Source of the DNA: Polaribacter sp.
GTDB lineage: Bacteria; Bacteroidota; Bacteroidia; Flavobacteriales; Flavobacteriaceae
Direction of reading: 5' to 3'
NCBI GenBank assembly: GCA_029238315.1
Contig: JAQWGI010000003.1
Coordinates: 1-38,370 of the forward strand
Length of the DNA: 38,370 bases
Both the position numbers and the translations under genes were made by a program. This document shows, one piece after another, positions 25,340 through 34,138 of the stretch (within the stretch, counting starts at the first letter, position 1; each line of letters starts with the position of its first letter). The notes beneath the pieces are model-generated. The model ran no database searches and was not told the origin of the DNA. It worked only from the letters and a program-made list of their open reading frames with translations.

Positions 25340-27901
25340 TTATTCTTTTTTTTGTTCTTCTGGAGTTTTTTTTGCTTTCTTAATTTTAATGGTAAGCATA
25401 TTTTTCTTTTCATCTAAATCCATTTTAATGGTATCGCCTTCTGCTAATTTAGAGTTCACAATTTCTTCGGCTAAAGCATCTTCAATATACTTCTGTATAG
25501 CTCTTTTTAAGGGCCTTGCTCCATATTTTTTGTCAAAACCTTTGTCAGCTATGTAATCTTTTGCTTTTTCGCTTAGCTTTAAGGTGTAACCTAAATCAGA
25601 AATTCTGTTTAATAATTTATCTAGCTCAATATCTATAATAGAATGAATGTGTTCTCTCTCTAATGAGTTAAATACAATAACATCGTCTATTCTATTTAAA
25701 AATTCAGGAGCAAATGATTTTTTTAATGCATTTTCAATGATGCCTTTGGCATGATCATCTGCTTGTGCAACTTTAGAAGATGTTCCAAATCCAACACCCG
25801 AACCAAAATCTTTTAACTGTCTTGCGCCAATATTAGATGTCATGATAATAATGGTATTTCTAAAGTCAATTTTTCTTCCTAAGCTATCTGTAATAAACCC
25901 ATCATCTAAAATTTGAAGCAACATATTAAATACATCTGGATGTGCTTTTTCTATTTCATCTAATAAAACAACAGCATATGGTTTGCGCCTTACTTTTTCT
26001 GTTAACTGACCGCCCTCTTCATAGCCAACATAACCAGGAGGTGCACCAACTAATCTAGAGATTGCAAATTTTTCCATGTACTCACTCATGTCTATTCTAA
26101 TTAAAGAATCTTCAGAATCAAACAACTCTTTGGCTAAAATTTTTGCTAATTGTGTTTTTCCAACTCCTGTAGAGCCTAAGAAGATAAAAGAACCAATAGG
26201 TTTGTTGGGATCTTTTAGGCCTACTCTATTTCTTTGAATTGCTTTAACAACCTTGCTAACCGCTTCATCTTGACCAATCACTTTTCCTTTAATTAAGTTA
26301 GGTAATTCACTTAAACGATTGCTCTCTGCTTCTGCAACTCTATTTACAGGAATGCCTGTCATCATAGAAACCACTTCTGCAACATTGTCTTCTGTAACAA
26401 TTTCTTTATTTAATTTAGAATCTTCCTCCCATTGTTTTTGGGCTGATTCTAGTGCTGCTTCAATATTTTTTTCATCGTCTCTTAACTTGGCAGCTTCTTC
26501 ATATTTTTGACCACTGACAGCTTTGGTTTTATTTGATCTAATTTTTTCTAGTTCTACCTCTAGTGCTAAAACTTGCTGCGGCACAACGATATTTGTAATA
26601 TGAATACGAGAGCCAGATTCATCTAAAGCATCAATAGCTTTGTCTGGTAAATATCGATCTGTCATATATCTGTTTGTTAATTTTACACAAGCTTCAATAG
26701 CATCGTCTGTAAAATCTACATTGTGATGTTCTTCATATTTCTCTTTGATGTTATGTAAAATTTGAATCGTTTCTTCTACGCTCGTTGGTTCAACAATTAC
26801 TTTCTGAAAACGACGTTCTAAAGCACCATCTTTCTCAATGTTTGTTCTAAACTCATCTAAAGTTGTTGCACCAATACATTGAATTTCTCCACGAGCTAAC
26901 GCAGGTTTTAACATGTTTGAAGCATCTAAAGAGCCGGTTGCACCACCAGCACCAACGATGGTATGAATCTCGTCAATAAACAAAATAATATCTTCATTTT
27001 TTTCCAGTTCATTCATAAGTGCTTTCATACGTTCTTCAAACTGACCACGATACTTTGTGCCCGCAACTAAACTTGCTAAATCTAAAGAAACGATTCTTTT
27101 GTCAAATAAAATTCTAGAAACTTTTCTGTTTACAATTCTTAACGCCAAGCCTTCTGCAATGGCAGATTTACCAACGCCAGGTTCACCAATTAACATCGGA
27201 TTATTTTTCTTTCTTCTACTTAAAATTTGAGAAACTCGTTCAATTTCTTTCTGTCTACCAACAACAGGGTCTAGTTTGTTAGCCTCTGCTAGAGCAGTTA
27301 AATCTCTTCCGAAATTATCTAAAACTGGTGTTTTAGATTTTTTAGAAGCAGCTGGTCCTTTGGATGGCTGTTGTCCATAAGGATTTGCTTTTTCTTCAGA
27401 AAAACCATCATCCGAAGGGGTTTCTGCAATTGGATTTACAGGATACTCAGAATCTTCTACATGAAGTTGTTTGTACAATGCTTTTGCCTGATCGTAATCA
27501 ATATACATTTTGTTTAACAACTTTGTAGTAGGGTCGTTTTCATTTCTTAGAATACACAATAACAAATGCGCAGTGTCTATGGCTTCACTTTGATAAAGTT
27601 TGGCTTCAAGAAAAGTAGTTTTTAAGGCTTTTTCTGCTTGCCTTGTAAGGTGTAGGCTTTTTTTCTTTTCTCCAGCATCTGTAAAACTAATAGCAGCAGG
27701 ATTTAGTTTTTCAATTTTCTTGCGCATTAAATCTAAATCAACATCAAATGCAGTCATTATGTCAATTGCTTTGCCTTCTCCTTTTCTAATTAACCCTAGT
27801 AACAAGTGCTCTGTTCCAATAAAATCATGTCCTAGCCTTAAGGCCTCATCTTTGCTAAAGGTAATTACATCTCGTACTCTTGGTGAAAAATTATCGTCCA
27901 T
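25340..27901 (-). CDS. clpC: ClpC-type AAA+ unfoldase
   Basis: An ATP-driven unfoldase that feeds proteins to ClpP. The 853 residues show, in order: a double Clp-N repeat (1-150), a variable linker (150-195), AAA domain 1 (Walker A GEPGVGKS 239-246, Walker B ILFIDE 306-311), a short middle domain with a UVR motif (YEEAAKLRDDEKNIEAAL, about 467-484), and AAA domain 2 (Walker A GSTGVGKT 576-583, Walker B VVLLDE 644-649). The ClpP-docking tripeptide VGF is at 703-705. The short UVR-bearing middle domain separates it from ClpB. It is divergent from gyrA across 260 bases; a near-consensus TAAATTTA box at 27921-27928 may be its -7 element. A lysine-rich tail ends the protein. Confidence 0.97.
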   Translation of the reverse strand: MDDNFSPRVRDVITFSKDEALRLGHDFIGTEHLLLGLIRKGEGKAIDIMTAFDVDLDLMRKKIEKLNPAAISFTDAGEKKKSLHLTRQAEKALKTTFLEAKLYQSEAIDTAHLLLCILRNENDPTTKLLNKMYIDYDQAKALYKQLHVEDSEYPVNPIAETPSDDGFSEEKANPYGQQPSKGPAASKKSKTPVLDNFGRDLTALAEANKLDPVVGRQKEIERVSQILSRRKKNNPMLIGEPGVGKSAIAEGLALRIVNRKVSRILFDKRIVSLDLASLVAGTKYRGQFEERMKALMNELEKNEDIILFIDEIHTIVGAGGATGSLDASNMLKPALARGEIQCIGATTLDEFRTNIEKDGALERRFQKVIVEPTSVEETIQILHNIKEKYEEHHNVDFTDDAIEACVKLTNRYMTDRYLPDKAIDALDESGSRIHITNIVVPQQVLALEVELEKIRSNKTKAVSGQKYEEAAKLRDDEKNIEAALESAQKQWEEDSKLNKEIVTEDNVAEVVSMMTGIPVNRVAEAESNRLSELPNLIKGKVIGQDEAVSKVVKAIQRNRVGLKDPNKPIGSFIFLGSTGVGKTQLAKILAKELFDSEDSLIRIDMSEYMEKFAISRLVGAPPGYVGYEEGGQLTEKVRRKPYAVVLLDEIEKAHPDVFNMLLQILDDGFITDSLGRKIDFRNTIIIMTSNIGARQLKDFGSGVGFGTSSKVAQADDHAKGIIENALKKSFAPEFLNRIDDVIVFNSLEREHIHSIIDIELDKLLNRISDLGYTLKLSEKAKDYIADKGFDKKYGARPLKRAIQKYIEDALAEEIVNSKLAEGDTIKMDLDEKKNMLTIKIKKAKKTPEEQKKE

Positions 27902-28090
27902 ATGTTTTGTATCTATCTTGTAAATTTAGTAGAATTTTTATTAAAAAATTACAAAAAAAGTGCCAGTTTAAATTTATTGCCAAAATGTCTTTAAAAAAAC
28001 AATTAGAAAAGGTTGAAAATCAGTCCTATAAAAGTTGTTAAAAAATATTTAAAAATGTTAATAACTAAAGCTAATGAAAGTGATAATTTT

Positions 28091-28121
28091 TTTGAGTAAA
28101 AAGGTAAAAATTGTATCTTGC
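28091..28121 (+). promoter_or_regulatory. gyrA promoter
   Basis: TTTG (28091-28094), 19 bases, then TATCTTGC (28114-28121), a 6/8 match to TAnnTTTG. The gyrA ATG is 40 bases further on. Confidence 0.55.
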
Positions 28122-28161
28122 TCCATTGAGAAAATAGTATAAAAATAAATACATAAAATAT

Positions 28162-30669
28162 ATGACAGACGGAGAAAAGTTGATTCCAATTAATATTGAG
28201 GAACAAATGAAATCTGCATACATTGATTATTCAATGTCGGTTATAGTTTCTAGAGCCTTACCAGATGTAAGAGATGGTTTAAAGCCAGTACATAGAAGAG
28301 TCTTGTACGGAATGCACGAATTGGGTATAAAGGCAACAGGTTCTTACAAGAAATCTGCAAGAATTGTTGGAGAAGTATTAGGTAAGTATCATCCACATGG
28401 AGATACTTCTGTTTATGATTCAATGGTACGTATGGCTCAAAATTGGAGTGTTCGTTATATGATGGTTGATGGCCAAGGAAACTTTGGTTCTGTTGATGGA
28501 GATTCTCCTGCAGCAATGCGTTATACTGAGGTTAGAATGCAGAAGATATCTGAAGATATGTTGCAAGACATTGATAAAGATACTGTTGATCATCGTTTAA
28601 ACTTTGATGATACTTTAGAGGAGCCTACTGTTTTGCCAACGAGAATTCCTAATTTATTGGTAAATGGTGCCTCTGGTATTGCTGTAGGTATGGCAACAAA
28701 TATGGCGCCGCACAATTTAACAGAGGTTGTTAATGGTACTTTGGCTTACATCGAAAATAGAGATATTGAAATTGATGAGTTAATGCAGCACGTTAAAGCA
28801 CCAGATTTTCCAACTGGTGGAATTATTTATGGCTATGATGGTGTAAAAGATGCTTTTCATACAGGTCGTGGCCGTATTGTAATGCGTGCAAAAGCCGTTA
28901 TCGAAGAAGTTAAAGGACGTGAGTGTATAATTGTAACAGAAATTCCGTACCAAGTTAACAAAGCAGAGATGATTAAAAAAACTGCTGAGTTAGTAAATGA
29001 CAAGAAATTAGAAGGGATTGCAAATATTAGAGATGAATCTGATAGAAATGGTATGCGTGTTGTATACGTTTTAAAACGTGATGCAATACCAAACATCGTT
29101 TTAAATAAATTATACAAATACACAGCTTTACAAACATCATTTAGTGTTAATAATATTGCATTAGTTAATGGAAGACCAGAGCAGTTAAACTTAAAACAAT
29201 TAATTCATTATTTTGTTGAACACAGACATGAAGTTGTTGTTCGTAGAACAAAGTTCGAATTAAAGAAAGCAGAAGCAAGAGCACATATTTTAGAAGGATT
29301 AATTATCGCTTCAGACAATATTGATGAAGTTATTAAAATTATTCGTGGTTCTAAAAACGGTGATGAAGCGCGCGATAAATTAATTGAGCGTTTTGAGTTA
29401 ACAGAGATTCAGGCAAAAGCAATTGTAGAAATGCGTTTGCGTCAGCTTACAGGTTTAGAACAAGATAAGTTGCGTGCTGAGTTTGAGGAAATCATGAAGA
29501 CGATTGCCGATTTAAAAGATATTTTAGAAAACGAACCAAGACGTTATCAAATTATAACAGAAGAATTAATTGCTGTTAGAGATAAATACGGTGATGCACG
29601 TCGTTCTCAAATCGAATATGCTGGTGGAGACATGAGCATTGAAGATATGATTCCTGATACTAAAGTTGTAGTAACAATTTCTAATGCAGGGTATCTAAAA
29701 AGAACCAATCTTGATGAATATAAAGTTCAGAATAGAGGAGGAAGAGGGCAAAAAGGTGCTACCACAAGGAATGAAGATTTCTTAGAGCATTTATTTGTTG
29801 GTACGAACCACCAGTATATGTTGTTCTTTACTCAGAAAGGAAAAGTGTTCTGGATGCGTGTATATGAAATTCCAGAAGGAGGCAAAAACACCAAAGGAAG
29901 AGCTATGCAGAACTTAATCAACATTGAGCAAGATGATAAAGTAAAAGCTTTCTTAGTAACACAAGATTTAAAAGACGAAGAATATATCAATACTAATTAT
30001 GTAATTATGGCTACTAAAAAAGGCCAGGTTAAGAAAACATCTTTAGAGCAATATTCACGTCCAAGAACAAACGGAATCAATGCCATAACCATTAAAGATG
30101 GGGATGAATTGCTAGAAGCAAAACTAACAAATGGTGAAAGCCAAGTAATGCTAGCTTTAAAATCTGGGAAATCAATTCGTTTTGAAGAAGCAAAAACGCG
30201 CCCAATGGGAAGAACTGCTTCTGGTGTTAGAGGAATTACCCTACAACACGATAATGATGAAGTTATTGGTATGGTTGCTGTAAACGATGATGAGAGTAAT
30301 ATTTTAGTTGTATCTGAAAAAGGATATGGTAAAAGATCTAATTTAGACGATTATAGAATAACAAATCGTGGAGGAAAAGGTGTTAAAACTTTAAATATTA
30401 CAGAAAAAACTGGAGATTTAGTGGCTATTAAAAATGTAACTGATGATGATGATTTAATGATTATCAATAAATCAGGTATAACTATTAGAATGGCAGTTGC
30501 AGATTTACGAGTAATGGGAAGAGCAACACAAGGAGTTCGATTAATAAATATTAAAGATTCAGATAGTATTGCTGCTGTAGCAAAAGTACAACATGAAGAA
30601 GAGGAAGAAATGGAAGATACTGAAATTGCTACAGAAGTAGATAATACATCATCAGAAAATCAAGAATAA
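28162..30669 (+). CDS. gyrA: DNA gyrase subunit A
   Basis: The breakage-reunion subunit of gyrase, which with GyrB introduces negative supercoils. The 835 residues hold the winged-helix domain with catalytic Y121 ([10 protein letters not shown]) and the quinolone-pocket helix [17 protein letters not shown] (77-93). There, T82 and D86 stand at the positions of E. coli S83 and D87. The tower and coiled-coil follow, then a C-terminal beta-pinwheel with a GyrA-box-like [10 protein letters not shown] and a second RGGKG repeat. An acidic tail ([11 protein letters not shown]) ends the protein. The DNA-wrapping box identifies gyrase rather than ParC. The TPR gene starts 25 bases downstream. Confidence 0.98.
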   Translation: MTDGEKLIPINIEEQMKSAYIDYSMSVIVSRALPDVRDGLKPVHRRVLYGMHELGIKATGSYKKSARIVGEVLGKYHPHGDTSVYDSMVRMAQNWSVRYMMVDGQGNFGSVDGDSPAAMRYTEVRMQKISEDMLQDIDKDTVDHRLNFDDTLEEPTVLPTRIPNLLVNGASGIAVGMATNMAPHNLTEVVNGTLAYIENRDIEIDELMQHVKAPDFPTGGIIYGYDGVKDAFHTGRGRIVMRAKAVIEEVKGRECIIVTEIPYQVNKAEMIKKTAELVNDKKLEGIANIRDESDRNGMRVVYVLKRDAIPNIVLNKLYKYTALQTSFSVNNIALVNGRPEQLNLKQLIHYFVEHRHEVVVRRTKFELKKAEARAHILEGLIIASDNIDEVIKIIRGSKNGDEARDKLIERFELTEIQAKAIVEMRLRQLTGLEQDKLRAEFEEIMKTIADLKDILENEPRRYQIITEELIAVRDKYGDARRSQIEYAGGDMSIEDMIPDTKVVVTISNAGYLKRTNLDEYKVQNRGGRGQKGATTRNEDFLEHLFVGTNHQYMLFFTQKGKVFWMRVYEIPEGGKNTKGRAMQNLINIEQDDKVKAFLVTQDLKDEEYINTNYVIMATKKGQVKKTSLEQYSRPRTNGINAITIKDGDELLEAKLTNGESQVMLALKSGKSIRFEEAKTRPMGRTASGVRGITLQHDNDEVIGMVAVNDDESNILVVSEKGYGKRSNLDDYRITNRGGKGVKTLNITEKTGDLVAIKNVTDDDDLMIINKSGITIRMAVADLRVMGRATQGVRLINIKDSDSIAAVAKVQHEEEEEMEDTEIATEVDNTSSENQE

Positions 30670-30694
30670 TACGATTATTAAATTTAAACAAAAA

Positions 30695-31936
30695 ATGAAA
30701 AAACAAGTATTAACTATTGCATTAGGGTTATTTACGATAGTAGCTTTTGCACAGAAAGATGAATTAAAAACTGCAGAAAAAGCAATTAAAAAACTGGATT
30801 TTGATTCAGCAGTTTCAGCAATAAATGCAGCTGAAGGTTTAATTGCAAATGCAGATGAAAAAACGAAATCTAAATTTTATTTTTTAAAAGCACAAACTTT
30901 TGGAGGGAAAAAAGAGTACGAAAAAGCTGGTGAAGCATACAATCAATTGTTTTCTTTTGAGCAATCTAATAAAAAGCGTTATACGGATAAAGCAATGCCT
31001 TTGTACAACCTTTTGAAAGATGAGGTTAATAAAAAAGCCTTTGCTTTAAACGATGCTAAGAATTTTAAAGAAGCGTCTAAAGCCTTTTATTTAAGATATC
31101 TTTTAGATAAAAAAGACACCTTGTTTTTATCAAACGCAGCTCAGTTGGCTTTACAAGGAGAAGATTTAAATACTTCTTATGAATATTTTACATTACTTAA
31201 AGACATAGGGTATACAGGAATCCAAAAAGTATACAATGCTACAGATAAAGAAACAAACAAAAAAATAGGTTTCAACTCTGAAAATGAAATGAATGTAATG
31301 ATGAAGTCAGGGAAGTATATTGACCCAATAATTACAAATTCTCCATCTAAAAGAAACGATAACTTAAAATTTCTAGTAACTATTTTATCAAAACAGAAAA
31401 AATTTGATGAAGCAATTGCGTTAATTCAAGATTTACGTAAAGTAGAACCAGATAATTTACAATTGTTAATGACAGAAGCTTTTATTTATAATGATTTAAA
31501 CCAACCTAAAAAGTTTGAAGCATTAATGAAAGAAGCTACAGAGAAAGACCCAACAAACCCAGATTTATTTTTTAACATAGGTATTGTTAATTACAATGCG
31601 AAAAATATAGCGCAATCAGAAAAATATTTTTCTAAAGTTATTGAAATGAAGAGTGATTATCCAAAAGCAAGCTGGATGTTGGCAAATACTCTTTTATTAA
31701 AAGATCCTGAGTTGGTGTCAAAAATGAACGCTTTACCTATTTCAGATACAGATAGCTATATGAAGTTTCAAAAAGAGCGTAAAGATTTATTTGGAAAGGT
31801 TTTACCACTTTTAATAAATGCCGACAAAGAAGAAAGAAGTGAATCTACAGTTAGATTATTAATAGGAGTATATGAACAATTGGAAATGTCTGATAAAGCA
31901 ACAGAATTAAGAGCTGTTTTAGAGACTTTAAAATAG
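30695..31936 (+). CDS. Exported tetratricopeptide-repeat protein
   Basis: A 413-residue protein with a Sec signal peptide (MKKQVLTIALGLFTIVAFA, cut before Q20) and several TPR-like helix pairs. Clear examples are KKEYEKAGEAYNQLF near residue 70, KKFDEAIALIQDLRKVEPDN near 245, and NPDLFFNIGIVNYNAKNIAQSEKYFSKVIEMKSDYPKA near 290-325. It is probably periplasmic and acts as a protein-interaction scaffold; no catalytic motif is seen. It lies 25 bases after gyrA and may be co-transcribed with it. A gyrA-TPR pairing is familiar in flavobacteria, but no functional link to gyrase is known to me. Confidence 0.85.
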   Translation: MKKQVLTIALGLFTIVAFAQKDELKTAEKAIKKLDFDSAVSAINAAEGLIANADEKTKSKFYFLKAQTFGGKKEYEKAGEAYNQLFSFEQSNKKRYTDKAMPLYNLLKDEVNKKAFALNDAKNFKEASKAFYLRYLLDKKDTLFLSNAAQLALQGEDLNTSYEYFTLLKDIGYTGIQKVYNATDKETNKKIGFNSENEMNVMMKSGKYIDPIITNSPSKRNDNLKFLVTILSKQKKFDEAIALIQDLRKVEPDNLQLLMTEAFIYNDLNQPKKFEALMKEATEKDPTNPDLFFNIGIVNYNAKNIAQSEKYFSKVIEMKSDYPKASWMLANTLLLKDPELVSKMNALPISDTDSYMKFQKERKDLFGKVLPLLINADKEERSESTVRLLIGVYEQLEMSDKATELRAVLETLK

Positions 31937-31952
31937 TTTGTAAAAAAAGAAC

Positions 31953-31989
31953 ATAAAAAACCGAAACTTAACTAGTTTCGGTTTTTTTA
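31953..31989. terminator. Bidirectional terminator between convergent genes
   Basis: CCGAAACT (31961-31968) pairs with AGTTTCGG (31974-31981) inside A6 and T7 runs. It serves the TPR gene rightward and the NlpC/P60 gene leftward. Confidence 0.88.
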
Positions 31990-32757
31990 TATAATCTTTT
32001 TAATAACTCTAAGTTTATGTGTGTGCTTTTTAGTGTCTACATTGTAAATACCACTATGATCTAATCGATCGATTCTTACCTTTCCGTAAGCATGAATAAT
32101 ATGATTGTCTTTCATAATAATTCCAACATGAGTAATAACACCCTCATTGTCATCAAAAAAAGCCAAATCTCCGGGTTCACTTTCTTCAATAAAACTTAAA
32201 ACCTCTCCTTGAGTTGCTTGTTGCTTGGCTTTTCTTAATAATTGATAGCCACATAGTTTATAAACCATTTGTGTAAAACCAGCGCTATCTATGCCAAAAG
32301 GCGTTTTTCCTCCCCAAAAATGCGGAGTATTTAAAAATAAAAAAGCTGTTTTTAAAAGTAGTTCTTTGTCTAGTTTTTTGTTAATAATTGTGCCTTCAAA
32401 GGTAAATTTTTTAGCTCCAATAGATACTTTTTTATTATGGTAAAAAGGAAGTGTTGCCCCTATAGGTATTGTAGATAGTTGTCCATTTTCTTCAATTAAG
32501 AAGTCAATTAACTCGCCAGATAATGTAGTATTAGAATTAGATAATTCTAAATAATTTTCTTCGCTTATCTCAAAAAACTGTTTATTGTTTATATAGCCTT
32601 CACATCCATCAAAATGAATTCTAATTTTACTCCAATTTTTTTTCTTGTCTAGCACTTTAAAATGTTCACCAAAAAGCACTTGAGAAACCATCTCAGAATT
32701 GTCTGAGGTTTCAAGTCTTAAAGGAACGATACTTAAATTACAAATGCCGTATAACAA
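31987..32757 (-). CDS. NlpC/P60-fold protein with Ser in place of the catalytic Cys
   Basis: A 256-residue protein with N-terminal SH3-like domains (1-130) and a C-terminal NlpC/P60 (C40) domain. Intact members cleave D-glutamyl-diamino acid bonds of cell-wall peptides. The usual catalytic DCSGF is here DSAGF: S158-A159, codons AGC and GCT, within FWGGKTPFGIDSAGFTQMVY. The partner histidines H210 (THVGI) and H222 (IIHAYGK) remain, and the rest of the domain looks well conserved. No signal peptide is obvious. The start is the TTG at 32757, which places the N-terminal YGICNLSIVPLR strand first; no in-frame ATG is near. It lies 22 bases after thiolase in a probable operon. Activity is doubtful or altered. 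Confidence 0.85.
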   Translation of the reverse strand: MLYGICNLSIVPLRLETSDNSEMVSQVLFGEHFKVLDKKKNWSKIRIHFDGCEGYINNKQFFEISEENYLELSNSNTTLSGELIDFLIEENGQLSTIPIGATLPFYHNKKVSIGAKKFTFEGTIINKKLDKELLLKTAFLFLNTPHFWGGKTPFGIDSAGFTQMVYKLCGYQLLRKAKQQATQGEVLSFIEESEPGDLAFFDDNEGVITHVGIIMKDNHIIHAYGKVRIDRLDHSGIYNVDTKKHTHKLRVIKKII

Positions 32758-32779
32758 GTTGTGAAGATTGTATTTAAAA

Positions 32780-33955
32780 TTAAACGCTTTCTATTACCAT
32801 TGCACTAGCACCGCCACCGCCATTACAAATTCCGGCAGCACCAATTTTTGCATTATTTTGTTTTAAAATAGATGTCAAAGCAATAATGATTCTTGCTCCA
32901 GAAACCCCTAAAGGATGTCCTAAAGAAACAGCGCCACCATTTACATTTACATTCTCAGGAGAGAGTCCTAAAATTTTCATGTTTGCCAATCCAACAACAG
33001 AAAAAGCTTCGTTTAATTCAAAATAATCTACTGTATCTATTGCAATATTCGCTTTTGCTAATGCTTTTGGTAAAGCTTTTGCAGGAGCAGTTGTAAACCA
33101 CTTTGGTTCGTGTGCAGCATCTGCATATCCTTTAATTTTTGCAAGTGGAGTGATATTTAATTCGGCTGCTTTTTCTGCAGACATTAAGATTAATGCAGCG
33201 CCACCATCATTTATAGTAGATGCATTTGCAGCAGTAACGGTTCCGTCTTTTGTAAATGCAGCGCGTAAAGCAGGAATTTTCTCCATTTTTACAGCTTTGT
33301 ATTCTTCATCTTCAGAAAAGATAACTGGTTCTCCGCGGCGTTGAGGAATCTCAACAGGAACAACCTCATCATTAAATTTACCAGCTTTCCATGCAGCAGC
33401 AGAACGCTTATAAGACTCTATTGCAAAAGCATCTTGATCTTCTCTAGAGAAGTTGTATTCTGTTGCACATGCATCAGCACAAACGCCCATTGCAACTTTT
33501 TCGTACGCATCAACCAATCCATCTTTTTGCATGCCGTCTTCCATGGTAATTGGTCCAAATTTAGAGCCAGTTCTAGCGTGTTGATAATGTGGAATCATAC
33601 TCATATTTTCCATTCCTCCTGCAACTACAATTTCTGCATCGCCTAAAGCAATAGTTTGTGCTGCTAACATAATAGATTTCATTCCAGAAGAACAAACCTT
33701 GTTAATTGTAGTGCAAGGAACAGTGTCTGGAATTCCAGCAAAAATAGCTGCTTGCCTTGCAGGTGCTTGTCCTAAACCGGCAGAAACAACATTACCCATA
33801 AAAACCTCTTCAACCATATCTGGGTTTAGATTGATTTTTTTTAGAGCTCCTTTAATCGCGATTGCGCCTAGTTTTGGAGCAGGGACTGAGGATAAACTCC
33901 CCATGAAACTACCAATTGGAGTTCTAGCAACCGATACAATTACTACTTCTTTCAT
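32780..33955 (-). CDS. Acetyl-CoA C-acyltransferase (thiolase)
   Basis: Condenses two acetyl-CoA to acetoacetyl-CoA or performs the reverse cleavage; the sequence is of the biosynthetic (acetoacetyl-CoA thiolase, AtoB/PhaA-like) type. The 391-residue protein has the normal length. Active-site residues are visible: C88 in TINKVCSSGMKS, H347 in LGHPLGVSGAR and C377 in ICNGGGGAS. NEAFSVVGLA is also present. It is cytoplasmic with no targeting signal. It is first in a thiolase-NlpC/P60 operon and diverges from pgpH; a perfect dyad lies 53-76 bases upstream of its ATG. A beta-oxidation FadA role cannot be ruled out. Confidence 0.93.
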   Translation of the reverse strand: MKEVVIVSVARTPIGSFMGSLSSVPAPKLGAIAIKGALKKINLNPDMVEEVFMGNVVSAGLGQAPARQAAIFAGIPDTVPCTTINKVCSSGMKSIMLAAQTIALGDAEIVVAGGMENMSMIPHYQHARTGSKFGPITMEDGMQKDGLVDAYEKVAMGVCADACATEYNFSREDQDAFAIESYKRSAAAWKAGKFNDEVVPVEIPQRRGEPVIFSEDEEYKAVKMEKIPALRAAFTKDGTVTAANASTINDGGAALILMSAEKAAELNITPLAKIKGYADAAHEPKWFTTAPAKALPKALAKANIAIDTVDYFELNEAFSVVGLANMKILGLSPENVNVNGGAVSLGHPLGVSGARIIIALTSILKQNNAKIGAAGICNGGGGASAMVIESV

Positions 33956-34007
33956 ATCTATATATCTTAAATGTTTTGTACAATATTATTTACCTTGCGA
34001 AAATAAC

Positions 34008-34031
34008 TATTTTATTGTGAGCAATAAAATA
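34008..34031. promoter_or_regulatory. Operator-like dyad between thiolase and pgpH
   Basis: TATTTTATTG (34008-34017), TGAG, CAATAAAATA (34022-34031): perfect 10-bp arms. A 7/8 -7-like box for thiolase (TAATATTG, complement of 33981-33988) would place the dyad over its -33 region. Confidence 0.45.
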
Positions 34032-34075
34032 TAAGAAGGGCATTTCTTGTAGAAAGAATAAAGTTAAATCTAATT

Positions 34076-34106
34076 TTTGATACAGCAACTATTTAAAGTA
34101 AGTTTG
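34076..34106 (+). promoter_or_regulatory. Consensus promoter of pgpH
   Basis: TTTG (34076-34079), 19 bases, TAAGTTTG (34099-34106): an exact Bacteroidota consensus, 32 bases before the ATG. Confidence 0.75.
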
Positions 34107-34138
34107 TATACGCTTTTTAGCTACTAAAATTAAACTGA

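Noticed and set aside
28242..28450. Threonine at the quinolone-pocket position of GyrA (T82) as a resistance mutation
   Set aside because: Ser or Thr are both normal at this position in susceptible bacteria. The sequence gives no support for acquired resistance.
34012..34026. Resemblance of TTGTGAGCAA to the lac operator
   Set aside because: The match is only the short core, and no LacI-type gene is near. The dyad itself is kept as a separate observation.
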